Source: an uncultured Sutterella sp.
Lineage (GTDB): Bacteria; Pseudomonadota; Gammaproteobacteria; Burkholderiales; Burkholderiaceae_F
DNA: 64,000 nucleotides
Assembly: GCA_900538905.1 (NCBI GenBank)
Contig: UPZS01000003.1
Location: 1-64,000, forward strand
Direction of reading: 5' to 3'
The first letter of the stretch is position 1. Each line of letters starts with the position of its first letter. The notes beneath the pieces are model-generated. The model was not told where the DNA came from. It saw nothing but the letters and a program-made list of their open reading frames with translations, and did not search any database. Made by a program: the position numbers and the translations under genes. Positions 24,153 to 33,421 of the stretch are shown piece after piece.

Positions 24153-24812
24153 ATGATTTCTCGCCGACTCCTGATTTCTTCTGCCGCCGCCGTTGGCGCG
24201 GCCGGTTTTTCCGGTTCGCTTTTCGCTGCCGCTCCGGATCCCGTTCTCGGCAAAGACTACATCGAGGTGCGTCCTCCTCTGGAATTTCCCAAAAAACCGA
24301 TCGTCGTTCACGACTTCTTCGCCTACACCTGCCCGCACTGTCTGACCTTTGCTCCGGTCATGGAAAAGTTCATCGAGTCCGTTAAGGGCAATCCGGAAGT
24401 GAAGGTCGTGCCGGTTCCCGTAGCTTGGAACGACGATCTCGCCATCTTCCCGCATACCTACTACGCCTTTGAAGCGCTCGGCCGCATGGGCGATCTGCAT
24501 ATTGAATTCTGGACCTGGGTGATCCGCGGTTCTCACGACTGGAGCTCGGCAGCCGACATCGAAAAGGATGTTCTGCAGTGGGTCGGCGAGCATGGCCTCG
24601 ATCAGAACAAGTTCCGTCAGACGCTCGGTAGCTTCTCCGTTGTGAGCAAAGCTCGCCAAGCCACCCGCACCTGGAAGAACTACGGTGTGGACTCCACGCC
24701 TTGCGTAGGCGTTGCCGGCCGCTATATCACTGCTCCGCATCTCGTTGGTACGCGTCAGGGTACGGTCGACACCGTGCAGTGGCTCATCAACAAAATCCGT
24801 CAGGAAAAATAA
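24153..24812 (+). CDS. dsbA: periplasmic thiol:disulfide oxidoreductase DsbA
   Basis: The 219-residue protein has an N-terminal export signal that contains Arg-Arg followed by a hydrophobic run (SRRLLISSAAAVGAAGFSGSLFAA), a thioredoxin fold with CPHC (residues 60-63) and a helical insertion. The downstream segment DSTPCVGVAGRYITA supplies the cis-Pro region; its Thr-Pro is as in DsbA. It oxidises cysteine pairs of exported proteins, including many cytochromes before heme loading. An AAGGA site lies 10 bases before the ATG. Its stop overlaps the next ATG (TAATG). Confidence 0.93.
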   Translation: MISRRLLISSAAAVGAAGFSGSLFAAAPDPVLGKDYIEVRPPLEFPKKPIVVHDFFAYTCPHCLTFAPVMEKFIESVKGNPEVKVVPVPVAWNDDLAIFPHTYYAFEALGRMGDLHIEFWTWVIRGSHDWSSAADIEKDVLQWVGEHGLDQNKFRQTLGSFSVVSKARQATRTWKNYGVDSTPCVGVAGRYITAPHLVGTRQGTVDTVQWLINKIRQEK

Positions 24813-25582
24813 TGCGCGTTTTCATCACTGGGGCTTCCAGCGGCATCGGCGCTGCGATGGCCAAGAAGTTCGATGCCATGGGCGCTCAGCTGGGTCTTGT
24901 CGGCCGCAGTCAGGAAAAGCTTGACGCCGTGCTTTCGAGCATGCAAAACGCTCAGGCACACACCACCTATGCGCTCGACGTCACCGACCGCGCAGCACTC
25001 TTTGCCGCGGCTCGGGACTTTGACGGCAAAGCCCCCGTGGACATCGTGCTTGCCAATGCCGGCATTTCGATCGGCGTCAAAACGGAATACGAAGAAGACC
25101 TGGACGTCCTTGAAAAGGTCTACCGCACGAACGTCTTTGCAATGGCCGCAACTTTCCACCCCTTCATCGAACCGATGAGTAAGCGCGGCGGCGGTCAGTT
25201 TGCCGGCATCGGGTCCGTAGGCGGCATCCGCGGCCTTCCCGGCAGCGAAGCTTATTGTTCCAGCAAGGCTGCCGTGATCAGCTATCTGGAAAGTTTGCGC
25301 AACGACGTGCGTAAGTACGGCATTTCCGTCACAACGATCTGCCCGGGCTTCGTGCGTACCCCGCTCGTTGCAAAGAACCCGTACAAGATGCCCTTCATTC
25401 TGGAGCCAGAAGAATTTGCCGAGCGCGCCGTCAAGGCGATTCTCAACAAGGATTCCTATCGTGTGATTCCCTGGCAGATGGCCTGGGTGGCACGCCTTCT
25501 GAAGATTCTTCCCGATTCCGTCTTCGACTGGGCCTTAAGCGGTCGAGGAGAAAAGCCGCGCGCCAAAGAGCTCGGCCTCTGA
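24812..25582 (+). CDS. short-chain dehydrogenase/reductase
   Basis: The 256-residue SDR enzyme has the nucleotide-binding motif TGASSGIG (residues 6-13), NAGIS after the fourth strand, and catalytic Ser and YxxxK in IGSVGG...SEAYCSSKAA. The substrate cannot be told from sequence. SDR proteins in this context (after dsbA) are annotated as generic oxidoreductases. Translation is coupled to dsbA through TAATG. A rho-independent terminator follows. Confidence 0.88.
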   Translation: MRVFITGASSGIGAAMAKKFDAMGAQLGLVGRSQEKLDAVLSSMQNAQAHTTYALDVTDRAALFAAARDFDGKAPVDIVLANAGISIGVKTEYEEDLDVLEKVYRTNVFAMAATFHPFIEPMSKRGGGQFAGIGSVGGIRGLPGSEAYCSSKAAVISYLESLRNDVRKYGISVTTICPGFVRTPLVAKNPYKMPFILEPEEFAERAVKAILNKDSYRVIPWQMAWVARLLKILPDSVFDWALSGRGEKPRAKELGL

Positions 25583-25597
25583 CGAATGCACCTCTTC

Positions 25598-25633
25598 TCA
25601 GCCCGGTTGCCATTGCGCCGGGCTGAATTTTTT
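25598..25633 (+). terminator. rho-independent terminator after the argS-dsbA-SDR genes
   Basis: TCAGCCCGG and CCGGGCTGA form a 9-bp stem (25598-25606, 25618-25626) followed by ATTTTTT. It also separates this transcript from the convergent AAA gene. Confidence 0.85.
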
Positions 25634-26919
25634 CAGTTGTCGCCCCACATCAACGTAAACGGAACGGCAAAGCAACCATTGCCAAACGATCGCACCGCAT
25701 TTCCGGCATAAAGCACAATGCCCGTGTAAGGCACCTCCGGTCGCAGAATTTTGTCTTTAAACCACTGCAGGTGCTTGAAATCGTCTGTGCTGACACTCTG
25801 ACTGGCCTTGACCTCAATTCCTAAAATCGCTCCGTTTTCGTTTGTGACGACAAAATCGATTTCTCGATCGCCGCTGCGTAGGTGGCTCATCTGCCACATC
25901 GGCTGCAGATCAATTTCAGGCATCAGTTGGTTGTACACCCAGGTTTCGATCAGTTTGCCAACAAAATCCGTACCCTGATACGAAACGTCCTCCAAGACCG
26001 CATCAAGATCGTATTTTCCGAGGATATGGCTCATCAGCCCCGTATCCGTCATAAAAAACTTCGGTGTCTTTCCCGGTCGGTCGTAATCCTTACGAGACCA
26101 AGCTGGCAGTTCCTCAACCACGAACATGGCCTTGAGCACATCTACATATCGACTCAGCGTCTGCCAGTTTGCGCCCAACTGCTTTGCCATTTCGCTCGCA
26201 TTGCACAATTTGCTTGAATTTGCCGCAAGATAAGGAAACAGTTGCTCGAGAATATCTTCTCGACGAATCGACCACTGCTCCTTCATGTCGAGAATGACCT
26301 GTTGCTCCAGATAGGAACGGAACCACCGTGCCCGAGTTTGTAGATCCGGTTGCTGAAAAATCCTGGGATAGCCGCCCGTAAGCGCTTCGGATACAGCAAA
26401 TCTTTTGCCAGTCGTCTCGGCAGCATATGCGCCGCTGAAGTCACGCTCGAACATGCGTTTCAAGAACGTGGGCTTGGCTCCCATTTGCTCTGCCGAGGAG
26501 AATGTTCTGAGCCGGACAAAATCAACTCGGCCGGCCAGCGATTCATTCGCGTGCGGAAGGCGGCGATAGTCGGAGGAACCGGTCAGCACAAACTGACCGC
26601 ATCGGTGATCATGATCCACCGCGTACTTAATTTCGCCAATCAGAATCGGTGCTTTCTGGATTTCGTCAAGGATAAGACAGCGGCTACGGTACTGACTGAT
26701 CAGAAAGCCGGGATCTTGTAGAGCGGCCTGAAGATTCGACTCCAAATCCAGAGAGTAATAGACGGAATTCTCCAATCCGCAACTCTCCACGAGAGTCGTC
26801 TTGCCGCATTGACGAGGTCCAACCACAGAGGCAATCCTCTGAGATTTCAGGACGTCTTTGAGTTCTTGCGACGCCCATCGTAAAAGCACTGCCGACTCGA
26901 CAGAGGTTGAAGCACGCAT
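25633..26919 (-). CDS. AAA ATPase with DUF4143 C-terminus
   Basis: The 428-residue protein has an N-terminal AAA_14 domain with Walker A GPRQCGKTTL (about 34-43), Walker B CLILDEIQ, sensor-like LTGSSDYRRL and a C-terminal DUF4143 region. The C-terminus carries a PD-(D/E)XK-like signature: DREIDFVVTNENG...IEVKAS. Such proteins are widespread, often strain-variable, and have no agreed function; nuclease or toxin-like roles are proposed. The gene is isolated between two conserved blocks, and its upstream flank is AT-rich with phased repeats, which suggests acquisition by transfer. The ATG at 26919 has no clear ribosome site. Confidence 0.85.
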   Translation of the reverse strand: MRASTSVESAVLLRWASQELKDVLKSQRIASVVGPRQCGKTTLVESCGLENSVYYSLDLESNLQAALQDPGFLISQYRSRCLILDEIQKAPILIGEIKYAVDHDHRCGQFVLTGSSDYRRLPHANESLAGRVDFVRLRTFSSAEQMGAKPTFLKRMFERDFSGAYAAETTGKRFAVSEALTGGYPRIFQQPDLQTRARWFRSYLEQQVILDMKEQWSIRREDILEQLFPYLAANSSKLCNASEMAKQLGANWQTLSRYVDVLKAMFVVEELPAWSRKDYDRPGKTPKFFMTDTGLMSHILGKYDLDAVLEDVSYQGTDFVGKLIETWVYNQLMPEIDLQPMWQMSHLRSGDREIDFVVTNENGAILGIEVKASQSVSTDDFKHLQWFKDKILRPEVPYTGIVLYAGNAVRSFGNGCFAVPFTLMWGDN

Positions 26920-26954
26920 TCCTAATGCCTGTACTGATTTTTAATTCAAAAAAA

Positions 26955-27048
26955 ATTCTACAGTAGGTACTCAAAAATTTCTACAATAAAAAGCTAAAAA
27001 TTTCTACAGTAGGAACTCCAAAATTTCTACAATAGGAAGAACTTTCCT
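26955..27048. repeat. four 23-bp-phased repeats upstream of the AAA/DUF4143 gene
   Basis: The core TCTACARTA recurs at 26957, 26980, 27003 and 27026, exactly 23 bases apart. Copies 1 and 3 read TCTACAGTAGG, copies 2 and 4 TCTACAATA. An A-rich TTT/AAAAATT spacer precedes each of copies 2 to 4. CTAC-A-GTAG in copies 1 and 3 is an interrupted palindrome. The array begins 36 bases from the ATG, so it is placed like an operator for that gene. Confidence 0.8.
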
Positions 27049-27100
27049 TTTACATTCAATGGACTACAAGGACGCCAAAAACAACCGCAAAAACTCGTCT

Positions 27101-28036
27101 TCACTCCGAATCTTCGGCGTTAAGCATCTGATAAATCGCATCGCGCTTCATGCCGGTAACCTTTGCCGCCAAAGCCGCCGCTCTGCTCTTGGGCATTTCT
27201 TCCGCAATAGCTCGCAGCCATTTGAGGTCCTTGGCGTCAAGCCCTTCCTCACTCTTGTCCTGCATATCCACAACCACGGCATATTCGCCACGCGGATCGT
27301 GAGCCTGCGCCCAATCGGGCAAATCGGACGCCGTCATCGCATCGAAAGTTTCGAACTTTTTCGTGAGTTCACGAGCCACCACAACCCGGCGTCCGGCATG
27401 CAACACGCCGGCCAGATCCTTGAGAAGATCGCAAATGCGGTGCGGTGCCTCATAAAGCACAAACGCCTCTTCTTTCTGCGCTAACTTAGAAAGTGCCGTT
27501 CGGCGAGCCTTCCCCGAAGGAGGCACAAATCCAGCGAAGGTAAAACTGTATGAATCCAAGCCGCTTGCCGAGAGCGCCGTCACAATCGCACTCGCGCCCG
27601 GTACCGGCACCACACGGAAGCCCGCTTCGCGAACGCTTTGAACCGCTTTTGCTCCGGGATCACTCACGGCCGGAGTACCCGCATCCGTCACAAGAGCGAT
27701 GCGTTCACCCTTGGCAAGATAGTTAATGATTTTTTGCGATGCCGAGCGTTCGTTATGCTCATGCACGCTGATCGTCGGCGTGGAAATCCCGTAGCGATCC
27801 AGAAGTTTGCGAGTTTCCCGGGTATCCTCACAGGCCACACGGTCACAGATGTCCAACACCCAAAGCGCGCGCAGGGTAATGTCTGCCGCATTCCCGATCG
27901 GAAGCCCTACAATATAGAGCGCTGACTGCGGAAAGGTCTGCTGCGCCGTCTGTGCGCTCTGCATTAGGGGGTCTGCCGCAAACTGCGACGATCGTGTCCC
28001 TTGTCCTGTTTCATCAATATCTGAAGTGAACTGCAT
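27101..28036 (-). CDS. rsmI: 16S rRNA (cytidine1402-2'-O)-methyltransferase RsmI
   Basis: The 311-residue tetrapyrrole-methylase-fold enzyme modifies C1402 of 16S rRNA. Family motifs are LYIVGLPIGNAADITLRAL, DRVACEDTRETRKLLDRYGI, LVTDAGTPAVSDPG, VVPVPGASAIVTALSASG and FYEAPHR-like VLYEAPHRI. The protein has about 38 residues before the first strand, longer than usual. The ATG at 28036 has AGGA 9 bases upstream, while a later ATG at 27964 has none. It is divergent from lpoA, as in enteric genomes (yraL/yraM). Confidence 0.95.
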   Translation of the reverse strand: MQFTSDIDETGQGTRSSQFAADPLMQSAQTAQQTFPQSALYIVGLPIGNAADITLRALWVLDICDRVACEDTRETRKLLDRYGISTPTISVHEHNERSASQKIINYLAKGERIALVTDAGTPAVSDPGAKAVQSVREAGFRVVPVPGASAIVTALSASGLDSYSFTFAGFVPPSGKARRTALSKLAQKEEAFVLYEAPHRICDLLKDLAGVLHAGRRVVVARELTKKFETFDAMTASDLPDWAQAHDPRGEYAVVVDMQDKSEEGLDAKDLKWLRAIAEEMPKSRAAALAAKVTGMKRDAIYQMLNAEDSE

Positions 28037-28037
28037 C

Positions 28038-30011
28038 GTGAAAAATCCTGCCGTTGCTGGTCTTTTTTGCGCTTTTTCGTTACTGACTTGTGCTGCTGCG
28101 GCTCAAGAAACAACCCCGGCCATGAGCGCTGTCGAAACCGCGCCAGCCGCTGCTGTCAACAGCGAGCTTGAAGCCGCTCTCGGAACCGTTTCAGCTGCCG
28201 AAGCCGCTGAAGCAGCTCAGCAGCAGGCTCAGCCCGCTGCGACCGCCCCTGCCGCCTCATCTGTTGACGCACTGTCTTCCAACGCTGTCCCGACTTCATC
28301 TTCCGAGGAATCCGGCCAGACGTCGGAAACTCCACTTGCGGTTAACAGTGCGGCCTCCGAAGGGCTCTCCGGCGAGCCTCAAGAGTACAGCATGCGCATG
28401 GCGTTTTTGCTACCGGCCGCTGATTCTCCTCTGGAAGGTCCCTCACAGACGGCTCTCTTAGGCCTTCTGGCAGCCAATTATGCATCAGAGCATCCCGCCG
28501 AAGTCCTGCTGGTGCGTCCAGGTTCCAATGGTTCGGCCGTTGATCAGCTCAAAGCGGCGGCACGTGCGGGCGCTCAGGTGGCCGTCGGTCCGCTCGATCG
28601 CGCCGCTATTTCCGAAATCGCCAAGCTCAACTACCTGCCGCTTCCCTTGGTGACGCTCAACGAAATCGAACTCAACGAGCTCACGCCGATGACACAGGAC
28701 GAAATCTTCGCCGAACGCCGTTTGCGTGAAGCGCAGAAAAACGCCGCAGCTCTCGAAGCCGCCGAAGAGCGTCCGCTTGAAGCCGCCATGGCCGAAAAAG
28801 AAGCCGCCGACAATCAGCCGACCGGCGGTCGCATCTCAAACAAAACCAAAGTACCGGGACTGGTGTTGGCTGAAGAAATCGAACTGCCCTTTTACAACCG
28901 TACGCCGCTGAAATTCCCGCGCAACATGCTCATGCTCGGCATGTCCATGGAACATGACGCTGAATACGTCGCCCGTCTCGGCGTAGCCGCCCTGCCCGAA
29001 ACCACGGAAGCAGGTGAAAAACCCAAAGTACTGCTGATCGACCACGACACGCCACTTGAAAAGCGTGTCTCGCAAGCCTTCGAGCAAGAACTGATCCGCA
29101 TGGGCTTTACGCCTGATCGACTGACGGTCGACCTCAATGAATTCACGCGCCTGCGCAAGTTCTTCGAACTCGTTGTCGAAAAGCTCAATACCGACGAATT
29201 CGACGAGGTATTAATCGACCAAGAAGCCGACCCTGTCGGTTGGCGTCAGCAGCAAATTCGCATCCGTCGTCTACAAGCTGCCAAGCGCGCCCGCGTGGCT
29301 CTTTCCGAACCACCCTACTATGCCGCGTTCCTAGCCATGGATGCGAAAAACGCCTCGCTTGTTCGTTCGCGCCTGCCGATTCGCACACGCGTGTGGGCCA
29401 CCTCGCTGACAAATCCCGGCGAAACGGCCACTGATTCGGCCGCCCGAGCCATGACATACGATCTGCTGCAAGTCGGCCTTGTAGACGCGCCGCTGATTCT
29501 GAACTTCAACCCCGAAGAATTCGAACAGACATATCAGGTTCCGGTGCCTGAAACAACATTTGACAAGCGACTCTTTGCGCTCGGCGCCGATGCCTATGCT
29601 CTGTCGCAGTCTGTAGCTCACGGCATTTCCTCGGCTCAGATCAAAGGACTTCTTGGTACGCTCACCTACAACCTCAATTTCACGCCGGTTGTGGATCGCC
29701 GTGCTCAGACCGCCATGATTCAGGGCGGTGTCGTCAAGCCGGTTAGCGAAGAAGACATGGTGGAATTTGAAGTTCTGCGTCAAAGCAAGCGTCTGCGAGC
29801 CCAAAGCCGCTCGTTGGAGCGTCTGACGCGCGAAGCCGAACGTGCTGCACAGGAAGCAGGAACGCTAGCGCCCAACGACCCGGAACTAGAGCCCGAACTC
29901 CTGCAACAAATGCAAAACACACCGGCGAAATCTTCGGCAGAAACCCCTGAAGAACTCGACGATGCTCTTGAAGCCACAACCACAGAAACGGCAACCACGC
30001 CTGCTCCCTAA
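28038..30011 (+). CDS. lpoA: penicillin-binding protein activator LpoA (LppC family)
   Basis: The 657-residue outer-membrane protein has an export signal ending SLLTC-AAAA, possibly a lipobox with the cysteine as lipid site, followed by an Ala/Ser/Thr-rich disordered stretch (about 25-110). An LppC domain follows (from YSMRMAFLLPAADSPL) resembling a periplasmic-binding fold. LpoA activates the peptidoglycan synthase PBP1A. The C-terminal 100 residues are helical and acidic. GTG 28038 was chosen for its signal peptide; GTG 28026 is an in-frame alternative, and neither has a strong ribosome site. It lies one base from the divergent rsmI start, so each promoter must lie inside the other gene. 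Confidence 0.85.
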   Translation: MKNPAVAGLFCAFSLLTCAAAAQETTPAMSAVETAPAAAVNSELEAALGTVSAAEAAEAAQQQAQPAATAPAASSVDALSSNAVPTSSSEESGQTSETPLAVNSAASEGLSGEPQEYSMRMAFLLPAADSPLEGPSQTALLGLLAANYASEHPAEVLLVRPGSNGSAVDQLKAAARAGAQVAVGPLDRAAISEIAKLNYLPLPLVTLNEIELNELTPMTQDEIFAERRLREAQKNAAALEAAEERPLEAAMAEKEAADNQPTGGRISNKTKVPGLVLAEEIELPFYNRTPLKFPRNMLMLGMSMEHDAEYVARLGVAALPETTEAGEKPKVLLIDHDTPLEKRVSQAFEQELIRMGFTPDRLTVDLNEFTRLRKFFELVVEKLNTDEFDEVLIDQEADPVGWRQQQIRIRRLQAAKRARVALSEPPYYAAFLAMDAKNASLVRSRLPIRTRVWATSLTNPGETATDSAARAMTYDLLQVGLVDAPLILNFNPEEFEQTYQVPVPETTFDKRLFALGADAYALSQSVAHGISSAQIKGLLGTLTYNLNFTPVVDRRAQTAMIQGGVVKPVSEEDMVEFEVLRQSKRLRAQSRSLERLTREAERAAQEAGTLAPNDPELEPELLQQMQNTPAKSSAETPEELDDALEATTTETATTPAP

Positions 30012-30017
30012 ACCACC

Positions 30018-31853
30018 ATGCCTTTTATTACGATTGCAGACGCGCAGCTTGCTTGGGGTGACCTGCCCCTTCTAGACCGAGCCCAAATGCAGCTTGATGC
30101 CGGTGAGCGCGTGGGCCTCATCGGCCGCAACGGTACCGGCAAAAGTTCTCTGATGCATGTTCTTGCCGGTCGCGACAAACTGGACGATGGCATTTTGACG
30201 CGTCAAGATGGTCTGGTTTCGGTTTATCTCGAACAAGAACCGAACCTTCCCGAAGCCGCTACTCTGCGAGAAAGTCTGCTCGCACGCGGCCGTTTTGAAG
30301 ACATTGCCGACGAACGTGAAAAGTGGGCAGCCATCGCTCGTCTCGATGAATACCTGCATCGCCTGCGCACGGCAAGCGAACAAAATCCCCAAGCCGCTTC
30401 GGGCGGTGAAAAGAAAAAAGCAGCGCTTGCCCTAGCGCTCAGCCTCAAGCCTGATTTTCTGCTGCTTGATGAGCCGACAAATCATCTTGACGTTGAAACC
30501 ATCGAAATTCTTGAAGGCATTCTCACGCAAGAGTATCGCAGCAACCGTTCGCTCATCGTTGTGACGCACGATCGTGCTTTCCTGGATACGGTTTGCACAC
30601 GCATTCTCGAACTCGATCGAGGTATCCTGCGCAGCTATCCGGGCAATTTTGCGGCCTACGAAAACCGCAAAAACGAAGAACTTAATGCTGAAGCCATTGC
30701 CAACCGGCGTTTTGACAAGTTCTGGGCACAGGAGGAAGTTTGGATTCGCAAGGGTATCGAAGCACGCCGCACCCGCAATGAAGGCCGTGTGCGCCGTCTG
30801 GAAGCCCTGCGTCGCGAACGCGCCGCTCGCCGCGAGCGTATGGGACGCGTGTCCATGACAGTGGACGCAGGCGAGCGAAGCGGAAAACTGGTGGCCGAAG
30901 TCACGTCTTTGAGCAAAGTCTTCGGCGACAAAACCGTCGTCAAGGATCTGAATTTTCGTCTGCTGCGCGGCGACAAGCTCGGCCTGGTCGGTCCCAACGG
31001 TGCAGGCAAGTCAACACTCATCAAGCTGCTTTTGGGAAAACTCGAACCTGACGCAGGCAGTGTGCGACTCGGCACCAATCTGAAAATCGCCTATTTCGAT
31101 CAGTTGCGCGAACAGCTCGACGACACCAAAACCGTGGCCGAAACCGTGAGTCCCGGCAGCGAATGGATTGAAATCGCCGGCGTGAAAAAGCATGTCATGA
31201 GCTATCTCGGTGACTTCCTGTTTGCTCCGCATCGCGCGGAAGTTCCGGTTGCCAACCTTTCGGGCGGTGAGCGCAATCGCCTCCTTCTCGCGCGTCTTTT
31301 TGCTCTGCCTGCCAACCTTCTGGTGCTCGACGAACCCACCAACGATCTGGACATTGACTCGCTCGAACTCCTTGAAGAGACGCTTGAAAACTACCCCGGC
31401 ACCGTGATTCTGGTGAGCCACGACCGCCGCTTTCTCGACAGCGTCGTCACGCAGGTGCTCGCTCCGGTCAACTATCTTGCTCCCGACGGACGCTGGATGG
31501 AATTTGCTGGCGGCTACGAAGACTGGGTACGTCAGCGGCCCGCAATTGAAACTCCCGAAACCGGAGCAGTACCGGATAAGCCCGCCGCAAAGAAACCCGT
31601 TCGTCAACGCGCCGAACGCATGAGCTGGAAGGAAAACAAGGAACTTGAAACGCTTCCCGAAACCATTGAAACATTGGAGTCCGAGCAGGAAGTACTCATG
31701 CAGAAGATGAGTTCGGCCGATTTCTTCAGGCTTCCCGTTTCCGAACAGCAAACCGTAACGGCCCGATCGGAAGCGCTCACGCAGGAAATCGAAGCCGCCT
31801 ACGAACGTTGGGAATTCCTCACGCAAAAGGCACAGTCCTGCGCTAAGAACTAA
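30018..31853 (+). CDS. uup: ABC-F ATPase Uup
   Basis: The 611-residue soluble tandem ABC protein of the ABC-F class has two Walker A motifs (GRNGTGKSS and GPNGAGKST), two signature segments (SGGEKKKA, LSGGERNRL) and two LLDEPTNHLD/VLDEPTNDLD Walker B motifs. A C-terminal coiled-coil domain (from about residue 530) is specific to Uup. ABC-F proteins act on the ribosome; Uup has also been linked to precise excision of transposons and to ribosome quality control. It follows lpoA by 6 bases and is probably cotranscribed. Confidence 0.93.
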   Translation: MPFITIADAQLAWGDLPLLDRAQMQLDAGERVGLIGRNGTGKSSLMHVLAGRDKLDDGILTRQDGLVSVYLEQEPNLPEAATLRESLLARGRFEDIADEREKWAAIARLDEYLHRLRTASEQNPQAASGGEKKKAALALALSLKPDFLLLDEPTNHLDVETIEILEGILTQEYRSNRSLIVVTHDRAFLDTVCTRILELDRGILRSYPGNFAAYENRKNEELNAEAIANRRFDKFWAQEEVWIRKGIEARRTRNEGRVRRLEALRRERAARRERMGRVSMTVDAGERSGKLVAEVTSLSKVFGDKTVVKDLNFRLLRGDKLGLVGPNGAGKSTLIKLLLGKLEPDAGSVRLGTNLKIAYFDQLREQLDDTKTVAETVSPGSEWIEIAGVKKHVMSYLGDFLFAPHRAEVPVANLSGGERNRLLLARLFALPANLLVLDEPTNDLDIDSLELLEETLENYPGTVILVSHDRRFLDSVVTQVLAPVNYLAPDGRWMEFAGGYEDWVRQRPAIETPETGAVPDKPAAKKPVRQRAERMSWKENKELETLPETIETLESEQEVLMQKMSSADFFRLPVSEQQTVTARSEALTQEIEAAYERWEFLTQKAQSCAKN

Positions 31854-31870
31854 ACCGAAGGACGACGGCC

Positions 31871-33352
31871 GTGCTCGAAAGTTTGATCAATCAAGACTTC
31901 TGGGTGACTCTTGCAGGAGCGGCGGCCGTTTTGCTTCAATTTCTCCTCACGGCCGGTGTTATCTTGCGCGTGATTCTCACGCGTCACCCTCCCGGCAGTT
32001 CGTTTGCCTGGATTCTGCTCGTCACGATCTTGCCCTACATCGGCTTCATTCTCTACGTCTGGCTCGGCGAGCGCCCCATCGGCCGCTGGCGAGCCTTGAG
32101 ACTGCGCCATTTGCTCAAGCACTGGGAAGAGGTGACCGATGAGGGTTATGCCATCTCGGGCACGCTTCCTACAATGCCGCACGGCCAGCGCCATAAGGGA
32201 CTCACGCGTCTGGCCGAGCGTCTGGGCGACCTGCCGATGAGTTGCGGCTCACGCCTGGAATTGATTTCCGACTCCGTCGAAGCACTCTCCCGTATTGAGT
32301 ACGACGTCAACAACGCTCGGAAATCCGTCTCCATGGAGTTCTATATCTGGGGCGTCGGCGGATGGTGCGACAAAGTTGCTCAGGCCATTATCCACGCCGC
32401 AGAACGCGGCTGCGAATGCCGCATCCTCGTCGACGACATCGGAGCCCGCGCCTGGCTTCGCAGTTCTTGGCCCTCCAAGATGCTCGCTGCAGGTGTACAC
32501 GTTTCCCGTGCATTGCCGGTGAGTCTTTTCCCGATCACCAAGGGCCGTGCCGACCTGCGCCTGCACAGAAAGACGGTCATCATCGATGATCGCCTCGGCT
32601 ACACGGGAAGCCTCAATCTCATTGATCCCAACATCTTCAACGCAACCGAAGGTGTCGGCGAATGGGTCGATGCGATGGTGCGCGTCGAAGGCTCTGCGGT
32701 GCGCGACCTCAATCAGGTCTTTCTCTTTGACTGGGCACTGCAGCCTGACATTGAAGGCGAGCGTATCTCACTGGAGAAGATTGCTCCCGTTCCCGCTGTG
32801 GGTTCAGCCTGCGTGACTGTCGTTCCTTCCGGTCCTACCACAGTTGACGACGCCAACCAACGCCTGATTTTGGAAGCCATCAGCTGTGCGCGCGAGCGCA
32901 TCTATCTCACAACGCCCTATTTCATTCCGGGCGAAACACTGATCCTGGCGCTTCAAAATGCCGCCATGCGCGGGGTCGATGTGCGTCTGTGCATCCCGAG
33001 CAAACCTGATTCACAGTTTGTGCGCTGGGCGAGCCGCCGATACTTCAGTGACCTGATGAACGCGGGCGTGAAGATTTCCTTTTTCACAGACGGTCTTTTG
33101 CACACCAAAGCAATCACGGTTGACGACACGTTCAGCCTTTTTGGCACCGTCAATTTGGACAAACGCAGCCTGCACCTGAATTTCGAAATGATGCTGCTGA
33201 TTTTCGACCCAAAGTTTGTCGCCGACATGACTGCTCTGCATCGACACTACGAAGCAAAATCCATGCCGATCGATCCGGTACGGTGGCACCGCCGCCACAT
33301 TGGGCAGCGTTTCCTCGAAGGCCTCTCCTATCTGCTCAGTCCTTTGCTCTGA
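31871..33352 (+). CDS. cls: cardiolipin synthase (phospholipase D family)
   Basis: The 493-residue membrane enzyme joins two phosphatidylglycerols to cardiolipin. It has two N-terminal transmembrane helices (about 12-32 and 41-63) and two HKD motifs: HRKTVIIDD and HTKAITVDD. The ClsA-type PLDNF region precedes them (PGSSFAWILLVTILPYIGFILY). The start is a GTG with AAGGA 9 bases upstream, 17 bases past uup. It ends at a hairpin shared with the convergent gpmI. Confidence 0.93.
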   Translation: MLESLINQDFWVTLAGAAAVLLQFLLTAGVILRVILTRHPPGSSFAWILLVTILPYIGFILYVWLGERPIGRWRALRLRHLLKHWEEVTDEGYAISGTLPTMPHGQRHKGLTRLAERLGDLPMSCGSRLELISDSVEALSRIEYDVNNARKSVSMEFYIWGVGGWCDKVAQAIIHAAERGCECRILVDDIGARAWLRSSWPSKMLAAGVHVSRALPVSLFPITKGRADLRLHRKTVIIDDRLGYTGSLNLIDPNIFNATEGVGEWVDAMVRVEGSAVRDLNQVFLFDWALQPDIEGERISLEKIAPVPAVGSACVTVVPSGPTTVDDANQRLILEAISCARERIYLTTPYFIPGETLILALQNAAMRGVDVRLCIPSKPDSQFVRWASRRYFSDLMNAGVKISFFTDGLLHTKAITVDDTFSLFGTVNLDKRSLHLNFEMMLLIFDPKFVADMTALHRHYEAKSMPIDPVRWHRRHIGQRFLEGLSYLLSPLL

Positions 33353-33356
33353 TGTA

Positions 33357-33395
33357 TTTCGGGCGCCGTTCCTTCAGTGGAAAAGGCGCCCGAAA
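33357..33395. terminator. hairpin between convergent cls and gpmI
   Basis: TTTCGGGCGCC (33357-33367) and GGCGCCCGAAA (33385-33395) form a perfect 11-bp stem with a 17-base loop. The T-runs are short in both directions, but the position between two converging stops supports a terminator. Confidence 0.6.
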
Positions 33396-33421
33396 CATTG
33401 TTTGTCCGCTAGTTTTTGCCG

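Noticed and set aside
25633..26919. Toxin-antitoxin pair
   Set aside because: No small partner gene lies on either side of the AAA/DUF4143 gene; the upstream region contains only the repeats.
26955..27048. Resemblance of the TTTCTACA repeats to Cas12a-type CRISPR repeats
   Set aside because: The units are 23 bases in total with no unique 25-40-base spacers, the copies are imperfect, and no cas gene is near. The match to the Cas12a stem is limited to CTAC/GTAG.
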